Positions 10,023 to 18,846 of a stretch of DNA of 64,000 nt are shown here, piece after piece (the first letter of the stretch is position 1; every line of letters begins with the position of its first letter). Source of the DNA: Charina bottae (taxonomy: Eukaryota > Chordata > Lepidosauria > Squamata > Charinaidae); assembly GCA_023362775.1 (NCBI GenBank), contig JALMGJ010000026.1:1653501-1717500 (forward strand), in the 5' to 3' direction. The notes beneath the pieces were generated by a model. That model saw nothing but the letters and a program-made list of their open reading frames with translations. It made no database searches and had not been told where the DNA came from. The translations under genes and the position numbers were made by a program.

Positions 10023-10980
10023 AGAGAGCCAGTTTGGTCTAGTGGTTAAGGCATTGGGCTAGAAACCAGGAGTCTGTGCGTTCTAGTCCCGCCTTTGGCA
10101 CGAAAGCCCACTGGGTGACCTTGGGCCAGTCCCTGTCTCTCAGCCCTAGGAAGGAGCCAATGGCAAACCAGGAGACTGAGAGTTCTAGTCCCTCCTTAGG
10201 CACGAAAGCCGGCTGGGTGACCTTGGGCCAGTCCCTGTCTCTCAGCCCTAGGAAGGAGCCCATGGCAAACCAGGAGACAGAGGTCTAGTCCCGCCTGAGG
10301 CACGAAAGCCGGCTGGGTGGCCTTGGGCCAGTCACTCTCTCTCAGCCCTAGGAAGGAGGCAGTGGCAAACCAGGAGTCTGTGCATTCTAGTCCCGCCTTT
10401 GGCATGAAAGCCCACTGGGTGACCTTGGGCCAGTCCCTGTCTCTCAGCCCTAGGAAGGAGCCAATGGCAAACCAGGAGACTGAGAGTTCTAGTCCCGCCT
10501 TAGGCACGAAAGCCGGCTGGGTGACCTTGGGCCAGTCCCTGTCTCTCAGCCCTAGGAAGGAGCCAATGGCAAACCAGGAGACAGAGGTCTAGTCCCGCCT
10601 GAGGCACGAAAGCCGGCTGGGTGGCCTTGGGCCAGTCACTCTCTCTCAGCCCTAGGAAGGAGCCAATGGCAAACCAGGAGCCTGAGAGTTCTAGTCCCGC
10701 CTTTGGCATGAAAGCCCACTGGGTGACCTTGGGCCAGTCCCTGTCTCTCAGCCCTAGGAAGGAGCCAATGGCAAACCAGGAGCCTGAGAGTTCTAGTCCC
10801 GCCTTAGGCACGAAAGCCGGCTGTGTGACCTTGGGCCAGTCACTCACTCTCAGCCCAACTCACCTCACAGGGTTGTTGTTGTGGGGAAAATAGGCGGAAG
10901 GAGTATTTGGTATGTTCGCCACCTTGAGTTATTTATAAAAATAATAAAGGCGGGATAAAAATAAAATAAATAAATAGTTC
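10023..10980 (+). repeat. tRNA-derived SINE expanded into an eight-unit tandem array
   Basis: A SINE with a tRNA-like head (GGTCTAGTGGTTAAGGC, then GTTCTAGTCCCGCC) and a normal 3' end (CTCACCTCACAGGGTTG to an AAATAAATA tail). Between them eight copies of a 100-103-bp unit start at 10083, 10186, 10286, 10388, 10490, 10590, 10692 and 10794. Units follow an A-B-C A-B-C A-B order: every third unit has the ACAGAGGTCTAGTC join and GTGGCCTTGGGCCAGTCACT, so the array has a period near 304 bp as well as near 101 bp. The open frames over the array are by-products of the repeat. Confidence 0.92.
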
Positions 10981-11541
10981 CAGAATAGAGAGGTGTTCGT
11001 ATTCCTTGTAGCTTGAAAAAGTTGCTCCCAATTCGCCCAGGCAAAGCTCTGTTTTTTTTCCCATTTTAATTCGTGTTTTTACATAGCCTTTTCTGGTTGA
11101 TTAATTGGCTTTTAGTGTTTAGGCAGTTACTCGAGCTAAGAGTCTTAAAGGCTCCCTTTAATTCTGCCCTGGCAGAGATGACTCCGGATTGAACCCTGGT
11201 TTCCGAGGGATGCTAGCAAGTCTTCTCCTGGGTGGCCAGGCTGAAGATGCCGTAACTAAAGATGAAGCAGGCATGGAAGCAGAGCGGACAAAAAGCCAGG
11301 AATCTTGTCTAAAATCTTGTTTCCTTCTTATCTACCAGGGAAGTAGATAAGAAAATAAGTCATTAAGGACGCAAACACAAAAATGTCACCTTAACTACAC
11401 ACAGGAAGTTGGGGTGAGCACATGGGAAAAACCCCATTCCCAGATACTCAACAAAGCAAGAACTTTGGGGGAGAAAAAGGGGTCCTGAAGCCCCCCCCAC
11501 TCCTGGAGTCACTTTGGGTCCAGACTTGGCGATTTCCATCC
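10981..11541. other. Intergenic, nothing recognised
   Basis: No supported ORF, tail or terminal repeat was found. Confidence 0.4.
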
Positions 11542-11549
11542 CTCTAGCT

Positions 11550-12284
11550 CAGTGTTTCTCAAACTTGACAACTTTAAGATGTGTGTGACATCTTAAAGCA
11601 GGGGTGGGGAACCTTTTTTATGCCAAGGGCCATTTTGATATTTATAACATCACTCGAGGGCCGGGGGGCGAGGTTTGCGGGCAGGAGCCAATCATGAGGA
11701 AGGGGGCAGGGTTTGCGGGCGGGAGCCAATCATGAGGAAGGGGGCAGGGTTTGCGGGCAGGAGCCAATCGCGCAGAAGGGAGCGGGGTTTGCGGGCAGGA
11801 GCCAATCGCGCGGCCTGGGGGGCCGCCATGCCTGCCGCACCTGCCGCCGCAGCACCTGCCACCGCTACACCTGCTGCAGCGCCCACCACCACCACGCCCG
11901 CTTCTGTGCCCACGACCGCCACGCCCACCATGCCCGCCGCCGCATCTGCCCCCAGCACGTCCGCCGCTGCACCCACCGCTGCCAAGCCTGCTTTTGCTGC
12001 GCCTGCCGCTGTGCCCGCTGCTGCCCCGCCCACCATCCCCGCCACCACCCCACCCGCCGCCACGCCCACCATGCCCGCTGCCGCTCCTGCCCCCTCCACA
12101 TCCGCCGCTGCACCCGCCACCACCACGCCTGCCTCTGCTGCCGCGGGCCATACCAATTGCTTTTGCGGGCCTTATACGGCCCCCGGGCCTGACGTTACCC
12201 ACCCCTGTCTTAAAGCATGCTGGCTGGAGAATTCTGGCAGTTGAAGTCCACACATCTTCAAGTTGCCAAGGTTGAGAAACACTG
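11550..12284. mobile_element. Foldback hAT-type MITE, host of a nested hAT insertion
   Basis: The palindromic MITE runs from CAGTGTTTCTCAA at 11550 to TTGAGAAACACTG ending at 12284, with flanking 8-mers CTCTAGCT (11542-11549) and CTCTAGCG (12285-12292). It is split by another hAT element at 11599-12207. Typical copies of this family are only about 115-135 bp. Confidence 0.88.
11599..12207. mobile_element. hAT MITE family 2, with tandem CCAAT units and Ala/Pro/Thr-coding repeat
   Basis: Ends CAGGGGTGGGGAACC and ACCCACCCCTG enclose 609 bp. The exact 8-bp duplication TCTTAAAG lies at 11591-11598 and 12208-12215. From 11660 to 11815 there are about four roughly 37-bp units (GCGGGCAGGAGCCAATC core). 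From 11829 to about 12145 a GC-rich low-complexity tract is open in several frames; one plus frame starting at ATG 11829 encodes an Ala/Pro/Thr-rich protein. That coding capacity is probably incidental to the repeat. Confidence 0.9.
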
Positions 12285-12292
12285 CTCTAGCG

Positions 12293-13139
12293 AGTACCTG
12301 GCAGCCTAGTTGAGAAGGATGTGGGTAAGTGTGGGTGAGTGTGTGTGCGCGTGTGAGAAAGAGCAAATGTACACTGTAACCAGTAAAGTTTTGCTGCTAC
12401 TTTAAATTCACTGGTTCTCCATGTATTCCAAAGAACCTGGGGTGCCTCCATGTTGGGTTGGAAGGGAGTTGTGTGTGTCCCTAATTATATCCCGGCTGTT
12501 GACCAGGGCTGTGTGTCTTGTCTGCTCAAGCCACACCTCTCTGGAAAACGCCGGTAGAAAGCCAGGGGGGCCGACAAGATCCACGTGCCTCCACAGGCTG
12601 TGATTGACCATAAGCCGAATCTGGGGGCGCATGTAACGCTCCTAGCCTGGGAGGAAGATCTTAGGAGTGGCTGGATGGCGCTTGTAAGATCTTGATACGC
12701 GGCAAGGGCCTCTGTTGGATCTGAGGTTGATATCAGAAGTTCCCGGGGGCTGGAGAACTTACTGGTGGTTAGCAAAAGTTGTATCTGCTGCTCCCGTTTT
12801 TTAAGGTCCATTTAACCCTTTAAGTGCTCTTCACTCCATGGACACCTTCTTGAGTTCCATCACGGGGTAGATGGTGGTTCTAGTCCAGGTGGAGTAATAA
12901 AGGAAGGTGGTCACTGTCCAGCCATGGCGCAACTTGAGCTTGACCCCGTGTCCCCCAATATGCAGCTTCTCCCTCTGCATCGCCCTTTGCCACACCGCAA
13001 AGCTTCCCTGCAGTTGATCTTATCTTCAGAAGGAAGCTGTAGGGCAAACTCAAAAATATTTCTGCTACTGTTTAAACTCCATTTAGAATAAAGGTTTGTG
13101 ACAGGACACAAGGCTCTCTGCTGGCTGCTGTTCAATCTA
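12293..13139. other. Intergenic, nothing recognised
   Basis: A GT-rich run lies at about 12323-12355. ORFs on both strands show no family signature. Confidence 0.4.
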
Positions 13140-13141
13140 TA

Positions 13142-13496
13142 CAGGTAGTCCTCGCTTAACAACCATTCAGTCCATGACAGTCCGGACTTATGATGGTGCT
13201 GAAAAAACAACTTATGACCTGTCCTCACACTTATGGCCGTTCCAGCATCCCTGCCGTCACGTGATCACGATTTGGGCGCTTGGCAACCGGTTCGCATTTA
13301 TGACCATCACAGCATTCCGTGGTCACACGATCACCATTTTCAACCTTCCCGGCCGGCTTCTGGCAAGCAAAATCAACAGGGAAACGCATGATTCGCTTAA
13401 CAAACACCACAAATAAGGGTGTAAAATCGGGTCAGACTCGCTTAATGTCCACTTTGCTTAGCAACCGAAATTCCAGTCCCAATTGTGGTCGTTAAG
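13142..13496 (+). mobile_element. TA-target MITE (mariner/pogo-like), 3' end lost
   Basis: Starts TA-CAGGTAGTCCTCGC and follows the same internal order as the complete copies (ACTTATGACC, ATCACGATTT, GTCGTTAAGC), but it ends at 13496 where half of a foldback MITE (13497-13545) joins it. Complete relatives have TA duplications and matching CAGGTAGTCC inverted ends. Confidence 0.8.
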
Positions 13497-13648
13497 CCTG
13501 GCTGGCTGGGGAATTCTGGGAGTTGAAGTCCACCTTTTATACGTTCCTTCCAATGGGGAAGAAGAAGAAGAAAAGGGCTTGAAGGAACTCCAGATCTACA
13601 AGCCTCAAGAAAACCCAAAGATCGATGAATTAGTCTCTGCATCTGACT

Positions 13649-14025
13649 CTACGCACTAAGTCCAGAAGTTTCATTTATTGTATCCAACCTATTTGAGCCT
13701 TTAGCAGCCTTGGATACGGAGCCAGAATTAGAGGCAGAAACTGTAAACAACTATGATATGTCAGTTACTTCCTCTTCAGAGGAAATCTCCCTTATAAATC
13801 AAGTAATGGATAATTCAGGAAATAAAGATTGATTTAAAGGTCCTTCTCAGACAGTCTTGATGGCAATAACAGCTGACACTGTGTCTTTAATATACCAGAA
13901 TATAAACACCACCAATGAGAGATTAGACATACTTCTCTGGCTTTTAAAACATTCACAACAGACCAAAGAATGCCCTGAAACAACTCTTACGAGTCAGACC
14001 TTTTATCATCATGCTACAGTATAGT
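13649..14025 (+). pseudogene. Degenerate ORF of unknown origin
   Basis: One frame stays open for about 65 codons (through ALDTEPELEAETVNNYDMSV), has one TGA at about 13831, then continues about 60 codons (ITADTVSLIYQNINTTNERL) to a stop. The acidic, polar composition and the single break suggest a decayed coding region, possibly a retroelement ORF1. No family is recognised. Confidence 0.3.
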
Positions 14026-14053
14026 TTACAGCCAGCTCAAGTTGTACTCACTA

Positions 14054-14419
14054 CAGGTAGTCCTCGACTTACGACCTTTCGTTTGGCGACTGTTTGAAGT
14101 TACGACGGCACTGAAAAAAGTAACTTATGACCAGTCCTCGCATTTAAGACCATCACAGTGTTCCTGCAGTCACGTGATCAAAATTCAGGCACTTGGTAAC
14201 CGGCATGTGTTTACGACAGTTGCAGCGTCCCGGGGTCACGTGATTGCCATTTGCGGCCTTCCCAGCCGGCTTCTGACAAGCAAATTCGGGGGGGAAGCCG
14301 GATTCGCTTAATGACCGTGACAAAAAGGTCGTAAAATTGGGTGTGACTCACTTAACGACCACCTCGCTTAGCAACAGATGTTCTGGTCCCGGTTGTGGTC
14401 GTAAGTGGAGGACTACCTG
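14054..14419 (+). mobile_element. TA-target MITE (mariner/pogo-like)
   Basis: Complete inverted ends CAGGTAGTCCTCGAC and GGACTACCTG. TA is present on the left; the right TA has mutated to AT. Confidence 0.85.
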
Positions 14420-16346
14420 ATTTCAGAATAATAATAACACTCGCAGATGGGACGCCTACTAAAAAGCCGTATTTTCTTTAAGTTCCAGTCTCTCCCGTGG
14501 ATTTAGTGGCTACGGAGTGGCTCCCGAGCTCAGGGGATACTGCCAAGGGCAAATCTGAAAAACGAGACCATCGAAGAGCAAGGCAAGGAATCCAGAGAGG
14601 CTGATCTTGAAAAGCAGCATAGAAGGCTCCAATCTGGCTGACCCAACTGCCCCCAATTCTAGACCGAAGAAATGGAAGGGAGGGACGCTTTTGCCTTGCT
14701 GCCCAGAAGTGAACAAGATCTCGTCCTCCAAAGACCTGGAATTGGGTTCAAGACAGGACCTTCTCCAGCCTGATTTCCCAAAGCCCTACAGCTCTACCTA
14801 CAGAGCCCAATTTCTCCCGTACATTCTCTGATCTGCACTGCCACTCTACTAATAATATAGTTCCTTCCTCCAGGGATTTATTAAGGGCTGTTCATGTTGG
14901 AATCATCAAGGGTCAACTCAGCATTGTCTCATAAGCGTAAGCGGGGTCTTTTCTAGTAAACGTATCTCTACTGTGCTTGTGGGATGTCACATGGGTCACC
15001 TGATTTCCACTTCCTTCTTCTTCTTCAGTTTGGGGGATTAACAACCTCCATTTTTACTCTTTGGGCACACCTGCAAGCAGGAGGGCTGCACAATGCAGCT
15101 CTCGTCCATTACATCTCACTTGCACGCAGATCTACCATGAATCTACTTGTATCCAGATCTACTGAATAAATGTAAGCTATCTCTATTTTTTCTTCATCTA
15201 ACTAATGTGTGAAGACTGAATTTATTTCTGAACGCAATTAAGCTTAAAATACAAGTTCCCTGCTGGTTCACGCTTCTACTCTGCAAAATTGTTGTTAGCT
15301 GCTTGGAGTTCTTTTATTAACCTTCAAGAGTCCATCAGTTCAGGCATTCCCAAGTTTGCATCTGCCTTCTACTCTTCATCCCTGCCTAAGCAATGATTTC
15401 ATCATAGCCTCCTCTGAACCTCTGCCACAAAAGCTTTTCTTATGGAAAAGATAAAATTACAAACTACAAAAATATAAGAATAAAAAAGAGGGAAAAGGGA
15501 AAAAGGAAAGAAAGGAAAACAAATTTAAGTATAAAAGAAAAGAAAAGAAGTAACTTCCCCCTTCATCCTGACAAGTATAAACAATTTTAGTAAGTTATCA
15601 CCATCTCTTAAAGTACAACAAATATTTTCTTTACCTTATATCTCATCTCTTAACTAAAAAAACAAAATCCAAAAGCATCGTCATTCGTTCCTTATCAGCA
15701 AAAGTCCAGTAAGGGTTACCAGAGATAACTACTTATCAATTTTAACCTTGATCAAATAGGCCAACCCTGAATTCCTTCCCTGAACCTTTAACAATCTTGA
15801 TTTTTAACCCCTTCAAATAATGTCCCAGAGCTTGATTTCTGTGATAACCCCCAGTGTCAGAATTCCCAACAAAGAAAACCTTCAGGCAATTACTCTAAAG
15901 GATCCATTTATTCAGGATTAGTACACTTCAGGGCAGCAGAAGCCTCGAATAACGGTTTTTGCGCCAAGCAAAGCCTTATCAAACCAATGGCAAAAAACCT
16001 ACACGTGTATAAAAGGCAAAAGCATGGCATATGAATATGTGAGGCTGACATTTCTTTTCTTTATTTTTTAGTCCCTTCTCATGGTTGTCAGAAATGTGTG
16101 ATCTGTCTGTTTTGGAAAAGGCAATATTTTCTACCAATCTAATAATAATATCTTGTATTGTTCATATTATAGCAGTGAACTCATTGGTGAGTATCAGTGA
16201 GTACAGATAAGTATTAAATCTAAGATATTTTTCTTTTCCTTCTTAGTTTGTATTTTTAATTTTTTAAGTATCTTTTTTTTACGATTAAAGATTGTTTTGT
16301 TACAAAAAATAAAGATATTAAATACATATTTTTTAAGATGCTCAGA
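14420..16346. other. Long intergenic stretch without a supported gene
   Basis: About 1.9 kb. A purine-rich AT tract at 15440-15560 could be an old retroelement tail or 5' UTR. No catalytic motif or exon was recognised. Confidence 0.4.
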
Positions 16347-16354
16347 CACTAGAG

Positions 16355-16609
16355 CAGAGCTTTCCAAACTGTGTGTTGGGACATGTTAGTGTGTCGGCTG
16401 CAGTGCCTGGGTGTGTCATGGCTGCTGCTGCCTCCTGGCTTCCACCCAGGTCCTAGTGCCCGCCTTGTGCCCTGCTGTAAGAGTGTGTTGCGAAATGATG
16501 CCCTGCTGTAAGAGTGTGTCGCAAAATGATGCCCTGCTGTAAGAGTGTGTTGCAAAATGATGCATGTCTAAAAAGTGTGTCACCATCATGAAAAGTTTGG
16601 AAAGCTCTG
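16355..16609. mobile_element. hAT MITE family 1 with internal tandem repeats
   Basis: CAGAGCTTTCC and GGAAAGCTCTG ends; exact 8-bp duplication CACTAGAG at 16347-16354 and 16610-16617. Inside, a unit of about 35 bp (CCCTGCTGTAAGAGTGTGT) is repeated three times at 16480-16560. Confidence 0.93.
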
Positions 16610-16739
16610 CACTAGAGCAAGTTAAATCTTTAAATACTAGGGCATCATTTTTCACAGCTCTACCAAACACAGGGCACATCAACATCTTGTACAAAATCAT
16701 GTACAACATGCAGAAAAATCAGTGTCAGCCAAACAAGCC

Positions 16740-17517
16740 AGAGGGGTACAGCTTATTCCAGCAGTGCTAAAGTTATATATGCTCACAGTTTCCCAGTTGA
16801 AAGTATGGTTAAGTCTGTCTATGTGTTGTGAGATTGTTGGTGTTCATGGATGCGTTCTGCTAGTCTTCTGCTGGTCTGTCCTACATAGTGGCTGTTACAA
16901 TCCTTACATTGTATGTTGTAGATAACTCCTGTTTTTTCTTCTTGGGCTACTGGGTCTTTTGGGTTACTTACAATGTTCTGAAGGGTTTTGGTTGGTTTCT
17001 GTGCTATGGCAGGGGTGGGCAACGTCAGGCCTGCGGGCCGTATATATATATATATGCTCCCGCCCGCAAACCCTGCCCCCCAGTGCTTGTGATTGGCTCC
17101 CGCTCGCAAACTCCGGACCCCGGTCCGCGGAAATCCCAGAAACCCCGCCCCCCACCCCCCCCGGTCCCCGGTTATAAATGTCCAAATGGCCCTTGGCAGA
17201 AAAAAGGTTCCCCACCCCTGTGCTACAGTGATACCATGTGGTTGTAACAGTCTATTAGTAGTTTCTGATGTATGGCAGTGTAATCCTTTTCATAGCTTCT
17301 GTTGGTTTTGCTGTGGTGGGTTGAGTGGTCAGGCACTTTTTGATAAAGTTGCGTGGGTATCCATTTTGCTGGAAGATGCTATATGAGTGGTCTGTTTCCT
17401 TTTTCTGGTGTTCTGGGTTGCTGCAGTGCATTTGTGCTCATCTGAATAGTGTTCTTACACAGCTCCTCTTGTGGGAGGTTGGGTTATTGCTTTGGTAGTG
17501 GAGCACTTGGACAGACT
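16740..17517 (-). mobile_element. Penelope-like element fragment with GIY-YIG endonuclease
   Basis: The minus strand encodes the linker and endonuclease of a Penelope-like retroelement: TLPYIR near 17270, then after a MITE insertion KTGVIYNIQCKDCNSHYVGQ followed by TSRRLAERIHEH (about 16950-16850). GVIY, HYVGQT and the following Arg/His/Glu are the hallmark GIY-YIG residues. Stops and the hAT insertion at 17010 make it a dead copy. No reverse transcriptase domain is seen. Confidence 0.85.
17010..17220. mobile_element. hAT MITE family 2, inserted in the Penelope-like fragment
   Basis: Ends CAGGGGTGGGCAAC and TTCCCCACCCCTG. Flanking 8-mers TGCTATGG and TGCTACAG agree at 6 of 8 positions. It carries a GATTGGC motif and a short TA run (17041-17055), and splits the Penelope reading frame. 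Confidence 0.88.
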
Positions 17518-18012
17518 TTTTTTTTTTACCCTGATAATTTAGATGTTATTTACATTCAACATATATATTACACGTAACACATAACAGTAACTACATTTAT
17601 ATACATATATTTACATTACATTACAATACTCATTATATAACATAGTTAATATAACATATCCTTACTCCAATTATTTTCCCTCTATTTCCATCCTCTTTAC
17701 TTCTCTATCTCTTTCCAACTACCCTCTCTTTCCTTTCCATTCACCTTCTTTCATCCCTATCTAACATTCTCTCTTTCTCTCCAACGCTTTCCCTCCCTCA
17801 CCCTTCCTCGCCTCTTCCCTCCCTATACCCTCCCTTCTCTTTTCCCCCAAAGTGGGGTCCTCTCTTTTTCTACTATCCTCAATTTCACCTACATCTTTCC
17901 CTCATTCCTTTCTTACTTACATTTCTCTATCCCTAATCCTATATCTATTTTCCTTTCTTCTCTTATGTTATATTACTATTTAATTTACTATTTGTTTGAA
18001 TTTTAGTTAAAC
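17518..18012 (-). mobile_element. Probable 3' end of a retroelement (oligo-T start), family unclear
   Basis: Begins at an oligo-T run at 17518-17529, as a minus-strand poly-A tail would. AT-rich and then CT-rich sequence follows without coding signal. The call rests only on the tail and context. Confidence 0.4.
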
Positions 18013-18020
18013 CTATATAT

Positions 18021-18297
18021 CAGGGCTTTCCAAAGTACCGCCGCTGGCGACACACCCGGCGGCGGCGGCGGCGACACGCGCGCGCACGGCGGCGGTGCGG
18101 GGGGCGTGCGGCGGCGCGCGCGTGCACGGTGGCGGCGCGGGAGGGGCGTGCGGTGGCGCGGGGGGCATGCGGCGGCGCGCACGTGCATGGCGGCCGCTGT
18201 GCACGCGCGCGCCGCTGCTTCCGGGTGGTGTGGCGACACACCACGCTGTGTGTGGCGACACACTTTTGTGTCGCGACACACAGTTTGGAAAGCTCTG
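18021..18297. mobile_element. hAT MITE family 1
   Basis: CAGGGCTTTCC and GGAAAGCTCTG ends; exact 8-bp duplication CTATATAT at 18013-18020 and 18298-18305. The interior is very rich in GCGC and CpG. Confidence 0.93.
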
Positions 18298-18320
18298 CTA
18301 TATATCATAAACAAACAATA

Positions 18321-18650
18321 AAAAGGTAAAGGTACCCCCCGCACATTTGTGCAGTCGTGTCCGACTCTAGGGGCCGGTGCTCATCTCCGTTTGTTAGCCG
18401 AAGAGCCAGCGTTGTCCGAAGACGCTTCCACGGTCATGTGGCCGCATGACACGCGTGGAACGCTGTTACCTACCCACCGAAGTGGTACCTATTAATCTAC
18501 TTGCATTTGCATGCTTTCGAATTGCTAGGTTGGCAAGAGCTGGAGCTAGTGCAGGAGCTCACTCTGCACGCAGGGCTAGGGATTCGAACCTCCGAACTTG
18601 CAATCTTCCGATCAACAAGCCTGGCGTCTTACCCGCTGAGCCACCACGCC
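18321..18650 (-). mobile_element. Sauria-type SINE
   Basis: Full-length minus-strand copy: tRNA-like head ending at 18650, B box GGTTCGAATCC, BovB-like GTCGGACACGACT, tail at 18321. The target duplication AAACAATA is readable at 18313-18320 and 18651-18658. Confidence 0.93.
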
Positions 18651-18773
18651 AAACAATACATACATACAATTGATAAAATCCTTCCGGTTTTCTTAACAAA
18701 GAATATAATTGTAAATACTAGATTTACGTTTTTCCTTTTTCTTCTTGTATTCTATCTTTCACCTCCCCTTGTT

Positions 18774-18775
18774 TA

Positions 18776-18823
<48 letters not shown>
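18774..18823. repeat. (ATT)n microsatellite at the L1 tail
   Basis: About 16 ATT units, read as (AAT)n after the L1 3' end on the minus strand. It probably grew out of the L1 tail. Confidence 0.9.
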
Positions 18824-18846
18824 TTATTTGTATGATTTATTGGTCT

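Noticed and set aside
10196..10847. Several 70-115-codon frames on both strands over the SINE array
   Set aside because: They follow the 101-bp units and the A-B-C cycle. Protein repeats such as SWFAIGSFLGLRDRDWPKVT are by-products of the DNA repeat.
11642..12275. Gly-, Ala-, Pro- and Arg-rich frames of 150-200 codons on both strands
   Set aside because: All lie in the GC-rich low-complexity interior of a hAT MITE, are open in five or more frames at once, and have no splice or domain support.
15841..16040. Possible LTR start (TGTCAGAATTCCC...)
   Set aside because: No matching second LTR, primer site or gag/pol motif was found.
18003..18344. Overlapping Arg/Ala/His-rich frames
   Set aside because: Shadows of the CpG-rich interior of the hAT MITE at 18021-18297.
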